A DNA stretch of 64,000 bases from Pontederia crassipes (lineage: Eukaryota > Streptophyta > Magnoliopsida > Commelinales > Pontederiaceae): positions 43,344,991 to 43,408,990 of the forward strand of contig CM060195.1 in the NCBI GenBank assembly GCA_030549335.1. Reading direction: 5' to 3'. Every line of letters begins with the position of its first letter. Position 1 is the first letter of the stretch. Position numbers and translations under genes: made by a program. The notes beneath the pieces are model-generated. The model was not told the origin of the DNA, did no database searches, and was given only the letters and a program-made list of their open reading frames with translations. This document shows positions 36,575-46,995 of the stretch, piece by piece.

Positions 36575-39350
36575 TGTCACGAACGTGTCCTAAAAACATC
36601 ATTTATGCATAATCATGCATTTAAGTAACATACTAAGTTAGTTTGGATGTCCATTTAGTGATATTTGTATATAGTAATTAATATTTCAATTAGTGCATAA
36701 TGATTACTTAATTATCGATAAACTTTACAAAGTAATTATATAGGTTTATTAGGAATAAATCATAAATTTTCTAAATAATATGATATGTATGTTTAAATAG
36801 GATTAAGTAAGCTTAATTAGGATTAAAACACTTATTTATGACAAGAAAATGTGATTGATCATCACTTAAGTTCCAAGCAGCTGAAGCAGACAGGTAAGAG
36901 CTGCTCAAATAGATATTTTTTCAAACCGCCATTGGACCACATAAAATTCTGAAACAAATATATAAGCCACTTAAAATTATATTTTCACCGTACAAAAATT
37001 ACTAGAGGAAGAACTCGAGCGAACCGACCTGGGGAAAATCGGGAACGTCGGTTGTTCCAGGTGAGTTTTTATCCGGAAATTTTTTTTTCTGATTGAGAGA
37101 ATCATTACTTGGTGATAAACGAATCATAAATTATGAAAGTTTGTATGGTTCATTCATTAGAAGTTATCGTTCCATTGCTTCTGGAAACACCTAAAAAGGA
37201 GTTTTATAGAAGAAGTTATGAACTTACCTTTGCAAGTCACTCATTCTGTCCCGAGTCTGATACAAGTTTCATTTGTAAATTAGGGCACGATTAGAATAGA
37301 GTGAATTAGGGTTTTAAATTTAGATATGCCTAAATATACATTCCAAGGGTTCGGTGAGAGGTTGAATAATCCTAGTTGAACTTGTATTTTGAGAGAAATG
37401 AATTTTTTATTTCATAGTGATGCTTCTGTCAGATTCCAAGATATTGACAGATTGCGACCCAAATTAACTATTTTTGTTATAAGTCTATATAGCGAGTTAA
37501 ATTCTTTAATTTTTGTGACAAAATACTAATGAAGTCTACTTTCAGGAAAATTATGCCATAGTTAAATTGACAAGTATGAAGAAACATATAAATCAATATT
37601 TGAGTGACACACAGTCTATCAGGACACAAACCCTAGGACAGATTGCTTGGGATGTTCTGACTTACTCACTTGGATTTAGATAATGATATTTGGGGGTTGG
37701 AAACCTTAGTATGCCTAGTTTCTAATTAATCCATAATCATAAGATTTTCCCATGTGATTAAGAAGTTATGAATTATTGATTGACAAACACTCAGTCTGAA
37801 ATTATGAAATAGCTCTTAGTTAAGCTTTTTGATATAAATGTCTGAAGTTAGAAATTGGTATTAGAGAATGTTATATGCATTTTAGGGTGCATAAGCATTC
37901 ATACATCATGAGCATGCATTGCATATTACCTTACTAGTGATTGGAAAGTAAGAAAACATTATTGTCTGTAGGAAAAACGTCAAATTGCAAGTGAAAGGGA
38001 GGAAATCTAATAAACCTCATTGAGGTGATAAAATACAATGTGAGTGGGTAAATTTACAACGTTATATGTTAGTTCTTTTATTTATGGTATTACTTCAAGC
38101 AAAGCTTATTATTGTTATTATTGAAACGTATCTTAAGATATGAAAAGTATTTATGACATGTTTCAAAAATTTCATATGAGATGGAGTAACATCTTATACA
38201 AAAATGTTTTCAGGGAACAATGTTTATGAAGTGAAAATAAGTTTTACTTTATAATGATATGAGATTATGGCATGTGTATTTTGATTTTGTTAAAATCCAT
38301 GTGTTCATTAGCAATAATGTTTGAAAAAGGTCTTTGGGACCGCATTCGATATACATGAAGTCTTTGGAGCGTATATCGAGTGTCTTTGCCCTTTGGGGGC
38401 TGCTCTGCGTGCACGTATTGACCCATGATCGCTCTGCGTATTTGATAATCATGATTGGGTGGCACACATCATGATTGGGATACGTATTGATCCATGATTT
38501 GCTCTGCATATCTGAGACTCTTGATTATGAAGCTCTACTTAACTGTATGGCACACAATCATATAGGGATACGTATTGACCCATGATTTGCTCTGTATATC
38601 CGTGACTCTTGATTATGAATCTCTGTATGACACATGAACATAGAGAGATACATATTGACCCATGATGAGTATGTGCAATGACACGTGTGTGGAGTTTAAT
38701 TATGAAAATAATGATATTTTGAATTACTTTTACTTATATGAGATTTCATATGATTTGACAAGTTATGTTATATGTGCTATGCTTTAAATGTTTTATCATA
38801 TGGAGAATGTGGTTATTTAATGTTATATACACTCGTATTGTTCTCCTATGTTATACTTTTATTCCACTCACTGAGCAAATGATTGTTGCTCATAATACTC
38901 ATTTTAAATTTTTCAGATACTCGTAAGTTCTCGAGTTGAGTCGACTTGGAGCTTATTTTTGTTGCATATAGAGAAGAGGTTGAGCCGCTGGAGCACTTTA
39001 ATCTCCCTTCATTTTGATTTTTTTGAAGCATGCATATGTAACAGATAGTTTTAGATGTTGTAATTAAGTTTGTGAAAAACTTTTTTTTAAGGCTATATAA
39101 GACTTGATCCTGTGAGGTTATATGTGAGATGGTTTATGAAAAAAAAATATATAATGACAATATGTGAATGTCCTATCTTATAGCTTTTTATTAAACTTTG
39201 ATTATTATATATGTGTCTTTTGTATGTATTGACAAATAACATAAGATAAGTAAAGGAGGAGATTTTACCGATTTTATTTTTGGAAATGTTAAACATAGCT
39301 AAGAGTATGATAATTGTGATTAGAACTTAGTCACGGAGTTGGGTGTGACA
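36575..39350 (+). repeat. 5' LTR of the plus-strand gypsy element
   Basis: 2776 bp with ends TGTCACGAACG...GGGTGTGACA. It includes a cluster of imperfect repeats near 38400-38670 built on 'cgtattgacccatgat', 'ttgctctgc' and 'gactcttgatt', also seen in the other three LTRs of the family. Confidence 0.92.
38395..38675 (+). repeat. Short tandem motif cluster in the gypsy LTR
   Basis: About four diverged units, roughly 80-110 bp apart, each carry 'acgtattga.ccatgat', 'gctctg.gtat' and 'gactcttgatt'. Homologous clusters lie at 16895-17165, 26625-26815 (both inverted) and 48870-49120. Being LTR-conserved, they could be promoter elements; no function is shown. Confidence 0.6.
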
Positions 39351-39355
39351 GTTTT

Positions 39356-39367
39356 TTGTAACAGAGC
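39356..39367 (+). promoter_or_regulatory. Primer-binding site, tRNA-Met-like
   Basis: TTGTAACAGAGC matches TGGTATCAGAGC at ten of twelve positions and lies five bases inside the 5' LTR. The equivalent site in the minus-strand relative has different mismatches, so both probably decayed from the same perfect site. Confidence 0.75.
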
Positions 39368-39486
39368 TTAGGTTATAAGATTCTGTAGACAGTATAATCT
39401 AAGTTAAGGCTATGTGACATTATATGCATTAGATTGATAGTGCATGCTTTTGACTTCCTTTTTATTTTTATTTTGAAGGGGTAAAA

Positions 39487-40714
39487 ATGCCACCACGTAG
39501 GCGTCGTGGCGATGGCAATGGCCCAAGTCATTCTGCTCCACCAGACGGTCGACCTAATAGGAGTCCAAGACTTCCTATTATGATGTGAATGATAACCCTC
39601 TCTTACATGATGATGAGATCACAGCGGGTCCATCAAGACTTCCTCATGTTGTTGAGCAAGTCAATCCTATTGAGAATCAAAGTGTTGCATAAGTTCTTGC
39701 ACAAGCTTTAAGGACTATTATGAGTGGAGTAAACCCGACCTATCAAGTTATGCAAAGATATAGATTCTACGACAAAATTAGAAAATAAGGTGCAGTTAAT
39801 TTTGAAGGTACAGTTGACCCATCAGAGGCAGAGGCATGGTTAAAGCGTATGGATAGAATATTTATTCAGATGAGGTGCTCCAATGAAAAAAGGTTTGATT
39901 ATATTGTGTCTTTGTTGCAAAAAGATGCTTTGGATTGGTGGGAGACAGTTTCTGGAAGTCAAAATTTTTCGACTATTCTTGGATGGAAGGACTTTCTTCG
40001 AGAATTTCGAAAGAAGTATTTGCCCAAAGTATATACTGATAAGAAGCAGAAGGAATTCCTAAATCTGACACAAGGAGCATTATCAGTTGCTGAGTATGAA
40101 TTAAAGTTCACACAACTATCAAAATATGCACCGAGCTTGGTGTCAGATGAAAGTGACAAGTGTAGGCGATTCGAATGAGGACTTCACTTGAACATCAAAG
40201 AAAAAGTTGAAGTGTTGGAGTTCACTAATTACTCAAAATTGATGGCAGCATCACTAATTGCTGAAAATCTTATAGAAGAAAGAAATCAAGTTAGCCAACA
40301 TTTAAAAAGACCAAACTCCAACTTTACTCAGACTGGGCCAAGTAATAAAATGGAAAGACACGGTGACAATACATTTCAGTCTCATGGTAATTTTTACAAT
40401 AATAAGAGACATGAAAATAGATCACAAGGTACACAAAAATATCATACCAATCAGAAAAATATGAGTACACAAGCAAGTGCAGTCAGAAGAGCATATTCAG
40501 AAAATCAAAGTAGAGTTGGACCAAGACAAGAACAATATCTCACAAATGCATATTGCACAACTTGTGAAAAATATCATTTTGGAAAATGCTCAGTATTCAC
40601 AGGTGCTTGCTTTAAATGTGGTCAAAGGGGACATAAGATACAAAATTGTCGATTCATGGAAAAGGGTAAAAGCATTTTTGAAACAGTAGCCTATCCTCCT
40701 GTGAAGCCTCAAAT
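39487..40714 (+). pseudogene. Gypsy gag (broken)
   Basis: The likely start is the ATG at 39487 (MPPRRRRGDGNG...), but a stop follows after about 33 codons near 39586. The capsid-type region is open from 39849 (WWETVSGSQNFSTILGWKDF, FRKKYLP, EFLNLTQGALSVAEYELKF), ends at a stop at 40176-40178, and continues in frame from 40188. A Cys/His region follows, with CTTCEKYHFGKC and the zinc knuckle CFKCGQRGHKIQNC. The 3' end is interrupted by the insertion at 40720. Gag of this type forms the particle and binds element RNA. Confidence 0.88.
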
Positions 40715-40921
40715 CAAAGTGATGCACGAAAAATCATGCATTAGTTTATGTCATTTTATTAAAATTTTAAAATATTTTTATGTTTAGAAAGGAGGAGTTT
40801 TGATTTATTTTCATATAATTTCCTTTAGATTTGATTTCTACCTAAATATGAAAATTATTCTTGGCAGGATATGAGAAAACGTCGAAATGAAGGTAAGAAA
40901 AGGCCTAAAACAGCTCAGAAG

Positions 40922-41122
40922 ACTGTCACGGTCGTGATAGTTATTGTCATGGCCGTGACAGAAGATTCTGCAGGCAAAAATTTGACTAAGACACTGTCAC
41001 GGCCGTGACAGTTTCTGTCATGGCCGTGACAGACAATTTTCAGCAGAAAGATTGGCTAAGTATTTTTCAGCCTTTTCAGCCTTCTGTCAAGGCCGTGCCA
41101 GCACCTTTCACGGCCGCGACAG
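40922..41122. repeat. Cluster of GTCACGGCCGTGAC palindromes (LTR 1)
   Basis: Six copies of an 18-bp near-palindrome based on CTGTCACGGCCGTGACAG are spread over about 200 bp. One is perfect and the others have one to three changes, mostly C to T at CpG. The cluster ends about 85 bp before the TATA box. Confidence 0.9.
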
Positions 41123-41205
41123 CGGTCTGTTAGACCATTTTCAAGCGGTTTTTATCCACTTTTTTAATATATTTTTTGTTTCTTTTCTTGGAGGACAAGA
41201 AAACC

Positions 41206-41212
41206 TATAAAA
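41206..41212 (+). promoter_or_regulatory. TATA box in LTR 1
   Basis: TATAAAA within 'cctataaaaggaggc'. It is conserved as TATAAAA at 42534 in the second LTR and marks the probable U3/R boundary region. Confidence 0.65.
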
Positions 41213-42259
41213 GGAGGCATAAGAGGACTTGGAAAAGCATCTTTGGAGGGCATAATTCAGAGGTTGAAGACTTGGTGAAGGAGATCCAAAGGCTACAACG
41301 AAGTTCTGCAGGAAACTCGAAAGAGGACGGTAGAATTAGGAGTAGTTCTTCTTGTTCTCTATCCTTTTCCTGAAACATTATTTAGATTGATGTACTCTAG
41401 GTTTATGGAGTAGTTTTTTAGGATTTTCTTGATTGAACTCTATTCTTTATGAATTCTTCGTACGATTAGTTGATGGATCAATAGCATGTTTGATGATTTT
41501 ATTAATTATTTCCTGATATTTATTCCTTTGAATCTTATTATTATCTGAAAAGAAGTTCTCTAGAGTTTTTCTCTGATTTTTCCTCTTACATGCCACTTTT
41601 GGAGAAATCGCAAGAGACCAAATTGTGTTGTTGTTAAGGTGACTTGAGAAAGCCTTTAACTTTATATTCCAATTGAGTGCATTTTGAAATCTAATAAATT
41701 AGATTAAAAACCGAGAGGGTTAATCTCTTTTGTTGATTTCAAAATAGGATTTAAAGCCTGAAATATTGGTTAAATCAATTTGTGAATTTTACTTTATTAA
41801 TTCATCATCTTTTGTCTAGAATTCGTACATGAGTAGTGGTGTTAATCAAGATAAATCCTATTCATCAATTCTATATTTATATTATTTACTCTTCTTATTT
41901 CTACAAAACATAGAGTTATTATCTTTTCTCAATTTATAAATAAGATAAGTTATTAATTATTTTCTTGTCCTCGTGGGAACGATACTTTATACTCGTAACT
42001 TTATTACTTGAACGATTAGTGCGCTTGCTAGTGTTTCTAAGTTCGCATCAAATTTTTTATGCACGAAAAATCATGCATTAGTTTGTGTCATTTGATTAAC
42101 ATTTTAGAATGTTTTTATGTTTAGAAATGAGAAGTTTTGATTTGTTTTCATATAATTTCCTTTAGATTTGATTTCTATCTAAATATGAAAATTATTCAAG
42201 GCAGGATATGAGAAAACGTCGAAATGAAGGCAAGAAAAGGCCTAAAATAGCTCAGAAGA

Positions 42260-42450
42260 CTGTTACGGCCGTGACAGTTATTGTCATGGCCGTGACAAAA
42301 AATTATGCAGGTAAAAATTTGACTAAGGCACTATCACGACCGTGACAGTTTCTATCATGGTCGTGATAGACAATTTTTAGTAGAAAAATTGGCTAAGTAT
42401 TTTTCAGCCTTCTGTCACGGCCGTGCCAGCACCTTTCACGGCCGTGACGA
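42260..42450. repeat. Cluster of GTCACGGCCGTGAC palindromes (LTR 2)
   Basis: This is the homologous cluster, with six recognisable copies, more of them changed at CpG positions than in LTR 1. Confidence 0.85.
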
Positions 42451-42533
42451 CTTTCTGTTAGGTCATTTTCAAGCGATTTTTATCCACTTTTTGGATATAT
42501 TTTCGATTTCTTTCTTTGGGGAACGAGAAAACT

Positions 42534-42540
42534 TATAAAA
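42534..42540 (+). promoter_or_regulatory. TATA box in LTR 2
   Basis: TATAAAA in 'acttataaaaggaggc', at the position equivalent to 41206. Confidence 0.6.
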
Positions 42541-43421
42541 GGAGGCAGGCGAGGGTCTGGAAAAGCATCTTTAGAGGGCATAATTCAGAGGTTGAAGGCT
42601 TGATGAAGGAGATCCAAAGGCTACAACGAAGTTCTGTCGGAAACTCGAGAGAGGACGGTAGAATTAGGAGTAGTTCTTCTTGTTCTCTATCCTTTTCCTG
42701 AAACATTATTTAGATTGATGTACTCTAGGTTTATGGAGTAATTCTTTAGGATTTTCTTGATTGAACTCTATTCTTTATGAATTCTTTGTACGATTAGTTG
42801 ATGGATCAATAGCATGTTTGATTATTTTATTAATTATTGCCTAAGATTTATTCCTTTGAATCTTATTATTATCTGAAAAGAAATTATTAGATTCTCTAGA
42901 GTTTTTCTCTGATTTTTTCCTCTTACATGCCACTTTTGGGAAAATCGCAAGAGACTCAATTGTGTTGATGTTAAGGTGACTTGAGAAAGCCTTTAACTTT
43001 ATATTCCAATTGAGTGCATTTTGAAATCTAATAAATTGGATTAAAAACCGAGATGGTTAATCTCTTTTGTTGATTTCAAAATAGAATTTAAAGCCTAAAA
43101 TATTGGTTAAATAAATTTGGGAATTTTACTTTATTAATTCATAATCTTTTGTCTAGAATTCATACATGAGTAGTAGTATTGATCAAGATAAATCATATTC
43201 ATCAATTCTATACTTGTAAACACCATTGATCATAACTCTATATTTATATTATTTACTCCTCTTATTTCTACAAAATATAGAGTTATTATCTTTTCTCAAT
43301 TTATAAGTAAGATAAGTTATTAATTATTTCTTGTCCTCGTGGGAACGATACTTTATACTCATCACTTTATTACTTGAACGATTAGTGTGCTTGCTAGTGT
43401 TTCTAAGTTCGCATCACAAAG

Positions 43422-46400
43422 CTACTCCTGGTGCAAGCGTAAAAGCGAGTAATCAAAATGTCCCAAGTACATCAAAACTGACAAATCCACCAGGGAGACC
43501 ACAAACTTAAGCACGTGTCTTTGCAATGACTGAACTCGATGCTTTAGCTACTCCTGACGTAGTGATGGGTTGTCTATCTTTGATAAAAGTGCACATGTTG
43601 TTATTGATTCTGGATCTACTCATTCATTCATATCAAAAGACTTTTCCATGCATGCCGATAGAAAATTTAGTCATTTAGAATGTTCCATGTTAATACACAC
43701 ACATGTGGGAGATTTTATTATTGTCGCACAATCATATAAGGATTGTAGAGTCATAGTTGTAGGGCAAGACATGATGACAGATCTTATTCCTCTAAATATT
43801 TAAGACTTTGATGTCATTCTGGAAATGGATTGGTTAGCTCGTCATCATGCCACTATAAATTGTTTTAAGAAAGAAGTTACTTTGAGTCATCCGAAAAAGA
43901 AAGAGTTATCTTCTGTGGTAAACGTCAAATTCTTTCCTCTTGTATTATTTCTGCAATGGTGGCACAAAATTTAATCAAGAAGGGATGTGAAGCTTACCTT
44001 GCTTCTGTGATTGACACTAAGGTAGAAGGACCGCGATTAGAAGATATTCCAATCATATCTGAATTTGCAGATGTTTTCCCAAAGGATCTTCTTAGATTAC
44101 CACCGCAAAGAGAGATTGAGTTCAGTATTGACCTTATTCCAAGAACAACACTTATATCTATTGCTCCTTATCGAATGGCACCAGCAGAACTGAAAGAATT
44201 AAAGCTACAATTATAAGAATTATTAGACAAGGGATTCATCCGACCGAGTGTTTGTTTCTCCTTGGGGTGCACCAGTATTATTCGTGAAAAAGAAAGATGG
44301 CACATTAAGGTTGTGTATCGATTATAGACAATTAAATAGAGTTACTATAAAAAATAAATATCCTTTGTCGCGGATCGATGATCTTTTTGATCAACTGCAA
44401 GGTGCAAAGGTATTTTCAAAAATAGACTTGAGATCAGGATATCATCAGTTGAGAATTAAAGATGCTGATATTACCAAAACTGCCTTCAGAACTCGGTATG
44501 GACATTATGAATTTTTGGTAATGCCATTTGGTTTAACAAATGCGCCCGTAACTTTTATGGATCTCATGAATCTTGTTTTCAAACCTTATTTGGATAAGTT
44601 CGTGATTGTTTTCATCGATGATATACTAATCTATTCTCGAAGCGAAGAAGAGTATGAAGAACATTTAAGAATTATTTTGCAAAGATTTCGAGAGAAACAA
44701 TTATTTGCAAAGTTTAGCAAATGTGAATTTCGGCTCAACTCAGTAGTATTTCTGGGACATGTAATCTCAGCAGAGGGCATTTGTGTAGACCCAGCAAAAG
44801 TTGATGCAATATTGAAGTGGGAGCCTCCAAAAAGTGTGACAGAAGTGGGAAGTTTTCTGGGTTTAGCAGGATATTATCGATGTTTTATTGAAGGTTTCTC
44901 TATGATTGCAGTTCCATTAACTAGACTTCTTCGGAAGAATGTAAAGTTCGAATGGACAGAGCAATGCCAAGATAGCTTCGAAAAGTTAAAAAGATGTTTA
45001 ACATATGCTCCAGTGTTAACACTCCCAACAGAAAATGGAGGTTATGTGGTGTATAGTGATGCTTCTCGACAAGGGTTGGATTGTATTCTAATGCAGCATG
45101 GAAAAGTTGTTGCATACGCTTCTCGACAACTCAAACCACATGAGTTAAACTACCCAACACATGATTTAGAGTTGGCGGCCATTATTTTTGCTCTTAAGAT
45201 ATGGAGGCATTATCTTTATGGAGAGACATGTCATATTTTTATGGATCACAAGAGTTTGAAATATCTCCTTACACAAAAAGAATTAAATTTACGCCAAAGA
45301 AGGAGGATGGAATTATTAAAGGACTATGATTGCATAATTGATTATCATCCTGATAAAGCTAATGTGGTTGCATATGCACTTAGCCGAAAATCATCGAGTC
45401 TTCTAGCCCATATAAAAGTGTATCAATTACCATTACTACTTGAACTGAAATTCTTAGGAGTTGAACTGAAGACAAGTGAGAAAGGAGCACTCTTGGCACA
45501 CTTTAGAATTAGACCCATTCTAGTCGAGAAGATACATGAAGTACAAGATCAAGACAAAGAGTTAGTGAAAATCATCAATCAAATAAAGAACGGAGAGTAA
45601 ACACAATTCTCATTAAAGGATTATGGGACTTTAATGTTTGGCAGCAGGTTATGTATTCCTAATGTTGGAAATCTTAGGCAAGAAATAATGGAGGAAGCTC
45701 ATTTTTCGCCTTATACTATACATCCAGGAAGTACTAAGATGTATAGAGATTTGAGGAGAAATTTTTGGTGGCATGGTATGAAGAAAGACATAACAAAATA
45801 TATCTCTCGATGTTTAATATGTCAACAGGTAAAAGCAGAAGACAAATCTCCAGCTGGAACTCTTCAATCAATTCCGATACCATAATACAAGTGGGATGAA
45901 ATCACTATGAATTTTGTAACGGATTTGCCAAGAACAAAACGAAATCATGACACTATTTGGGTAATAGTTGATCGTCTTACCAAGTCAGCACATTTTATAC
46001 CAGTTCGAAAGGATGATTCTCTTAATACATTAGCCATGTTGTACATTGATGAAATTGTGAGACTACATGGTATTCCAACATCTATCATTTCTGATAGAGA
46101 TCCTCGGTTTACCTCTCGATTCTGACATAGTTTACAAAATGCCTTAGGTACAAAATTAAAGTTTAGTACCTTATTTCATCCCCAAACATATGGACAATCG
46201 GAGAGAACCATTCAAGAACTTGAAGAAATGCTCAGAGCTTGTATTCTAGAATTTAAGGGATCTTGGGATGAGCACTTGCCATTAGCAGAGTTTGTCTATA
46301 ATAATAGTTTTCATTCAAGTATTGAGGTGGCTCCTTTTGAAGTATTATATGGTAAAAAATGTAGAACACCGATATGTTGGGATGAAGAAGATACAAGAGT

Positions 46401-46983
46401 TCTTTTGGGACCACAAAAAGTACAAGAGACTATCGATAATCTAAAAATCATCAAACAAAAGTTAAATGCAACACATGATCGACAAAAAAATTATGCAGAA
46501 CAACATCGTTGAGAAATGGAGTATGAAGTGGGCAGTAAGGTTTTCTTAAAAGTTTCACTTTGAAAATGTGTCATACGATTTGGAAAGAAAAGAAAGTTAA
46601 GTCCGAGATATGTAGGACTGTATGAAAGTTTAGAGCGTATTGGACCAGTTGCATATCGATTAGCGCTACCATCAGAATTATCACGTATTCATGATGTCTT
46701 TTATGTCTCTATGCTTCGACGATATCGATAAGGTCCTTCACATGTATTGGAGCCCCAATCTATTCAAGTACGAGAGAATTTGTCATATGAAGAGAATCCA
46801 GTGCAAATTATCGAAAGAAAGGAAAAAGAACTACGGAATCGAAAGATTCCATTAGTTTTGGTGATTTGGAGAAACCATTCAAGAGAAGAGACAACTTGGG
46901 AGCGAGATGATCAAATAAGAGAAAAATATCCATTCTTATTCCCTGAAACAGGTAACCAAATTTCGGGGACGAATTTTTTTTAA
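43422..46983 (+). pseudogene. Gypsy pol: protease, reverse transcriptase, RNase H, integrase, chromodomain-like tail
   Basis: The protease motif is DSGSTHSFIS at about 43600. Reverse transcriptase is at 44248-45000: [29 protein letters not shown] and the active site FIDD at about 44615. RNase H follows to about 45390, with [25 protein letters not shown] and MDHKSLKYL. Integrase spans 45634-46512, with the HHCC finger (H, H, then CLICQQ), [31 protein letters not shown], then a TGA, and the third acidic region after TYGQSERT. The tail at 46747-46983 (LRNRKIPLVLVIWRNHSREE, TWERDDQIREKYPFLF) resembles chromovirus chromodomains. Stops at about 43801, 44214, 45598, 45883 and 46123 break the polyprotein. 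The encoded enzymes would copy element RNA and insert the DNA. Confidence 0.92.
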
Positions 46984-46994
46984 GGAGGGGAGAA
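46982..46994 (+). promoter_or_regulatory. Polypurine tract of the plus-strand gypsy element
   Basis: AAGGAGGGGAGAA lies immediately before the 3' LTR (46996), the plus-strand primer site for reverse transcription. Confidence 0.8.
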
Positions 46995-46995
46995 T

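Larger units (their letters stand above)
40720..42050 (+). repeat. First LTR of the LTR-LTR insertion
   Basis: 1331 bp, TGATGC...GCATCA. It contains the palindrome cluster at 40922-41122 and the TATA box at 41206. The 65-codon frame at 41176-41373 is the LTR transcript leader read by chance and is unlikely to be a gene. Confidence 0.85.
40720..43416 (+). mobile_element. LTR-LTR insertion: two LTRs with almost nothing between them
   Basis: A 5-bp TSD CAAAG (40715-40719 and 43417-43421) brackets two direct repeats of about 1.33 and 1.36 kb, both ending GCATCA. The first begins TGATGCACG and the second begins TTATGCACG (damaged TG). Only six bases (42051-42056) separate them. There is no primer site, purine tract or coding region. 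Each repeat has a TATA box, a palindrome cluster upstream of it, and the 'cctcgtgggaacgatac' block common near plant gypsy LTR ends. The host gag-pol reads on across the site once the insertion and one target copy are ignored. Confidence 0.88.
42057..43416 (+). repeat. Second LTR of the LTR-LTR insertion
   Basis: 1360 bp, aligned along its length with 40720-42050. It differs by scattered substitutions and short indels, including an extra 'tacttgtaaacaccattgat' near 43209. Confidence 0.85.

Noticed and set aside
41176-42701. Similar 61-65-codon frames in the two LTRs of the LTR-LTR insertion
   Set aside because: They span the LTR TATA box and leader and are alike only because the LTRs are alike. 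There is no sign of coding constraint beyond general LTR identity.
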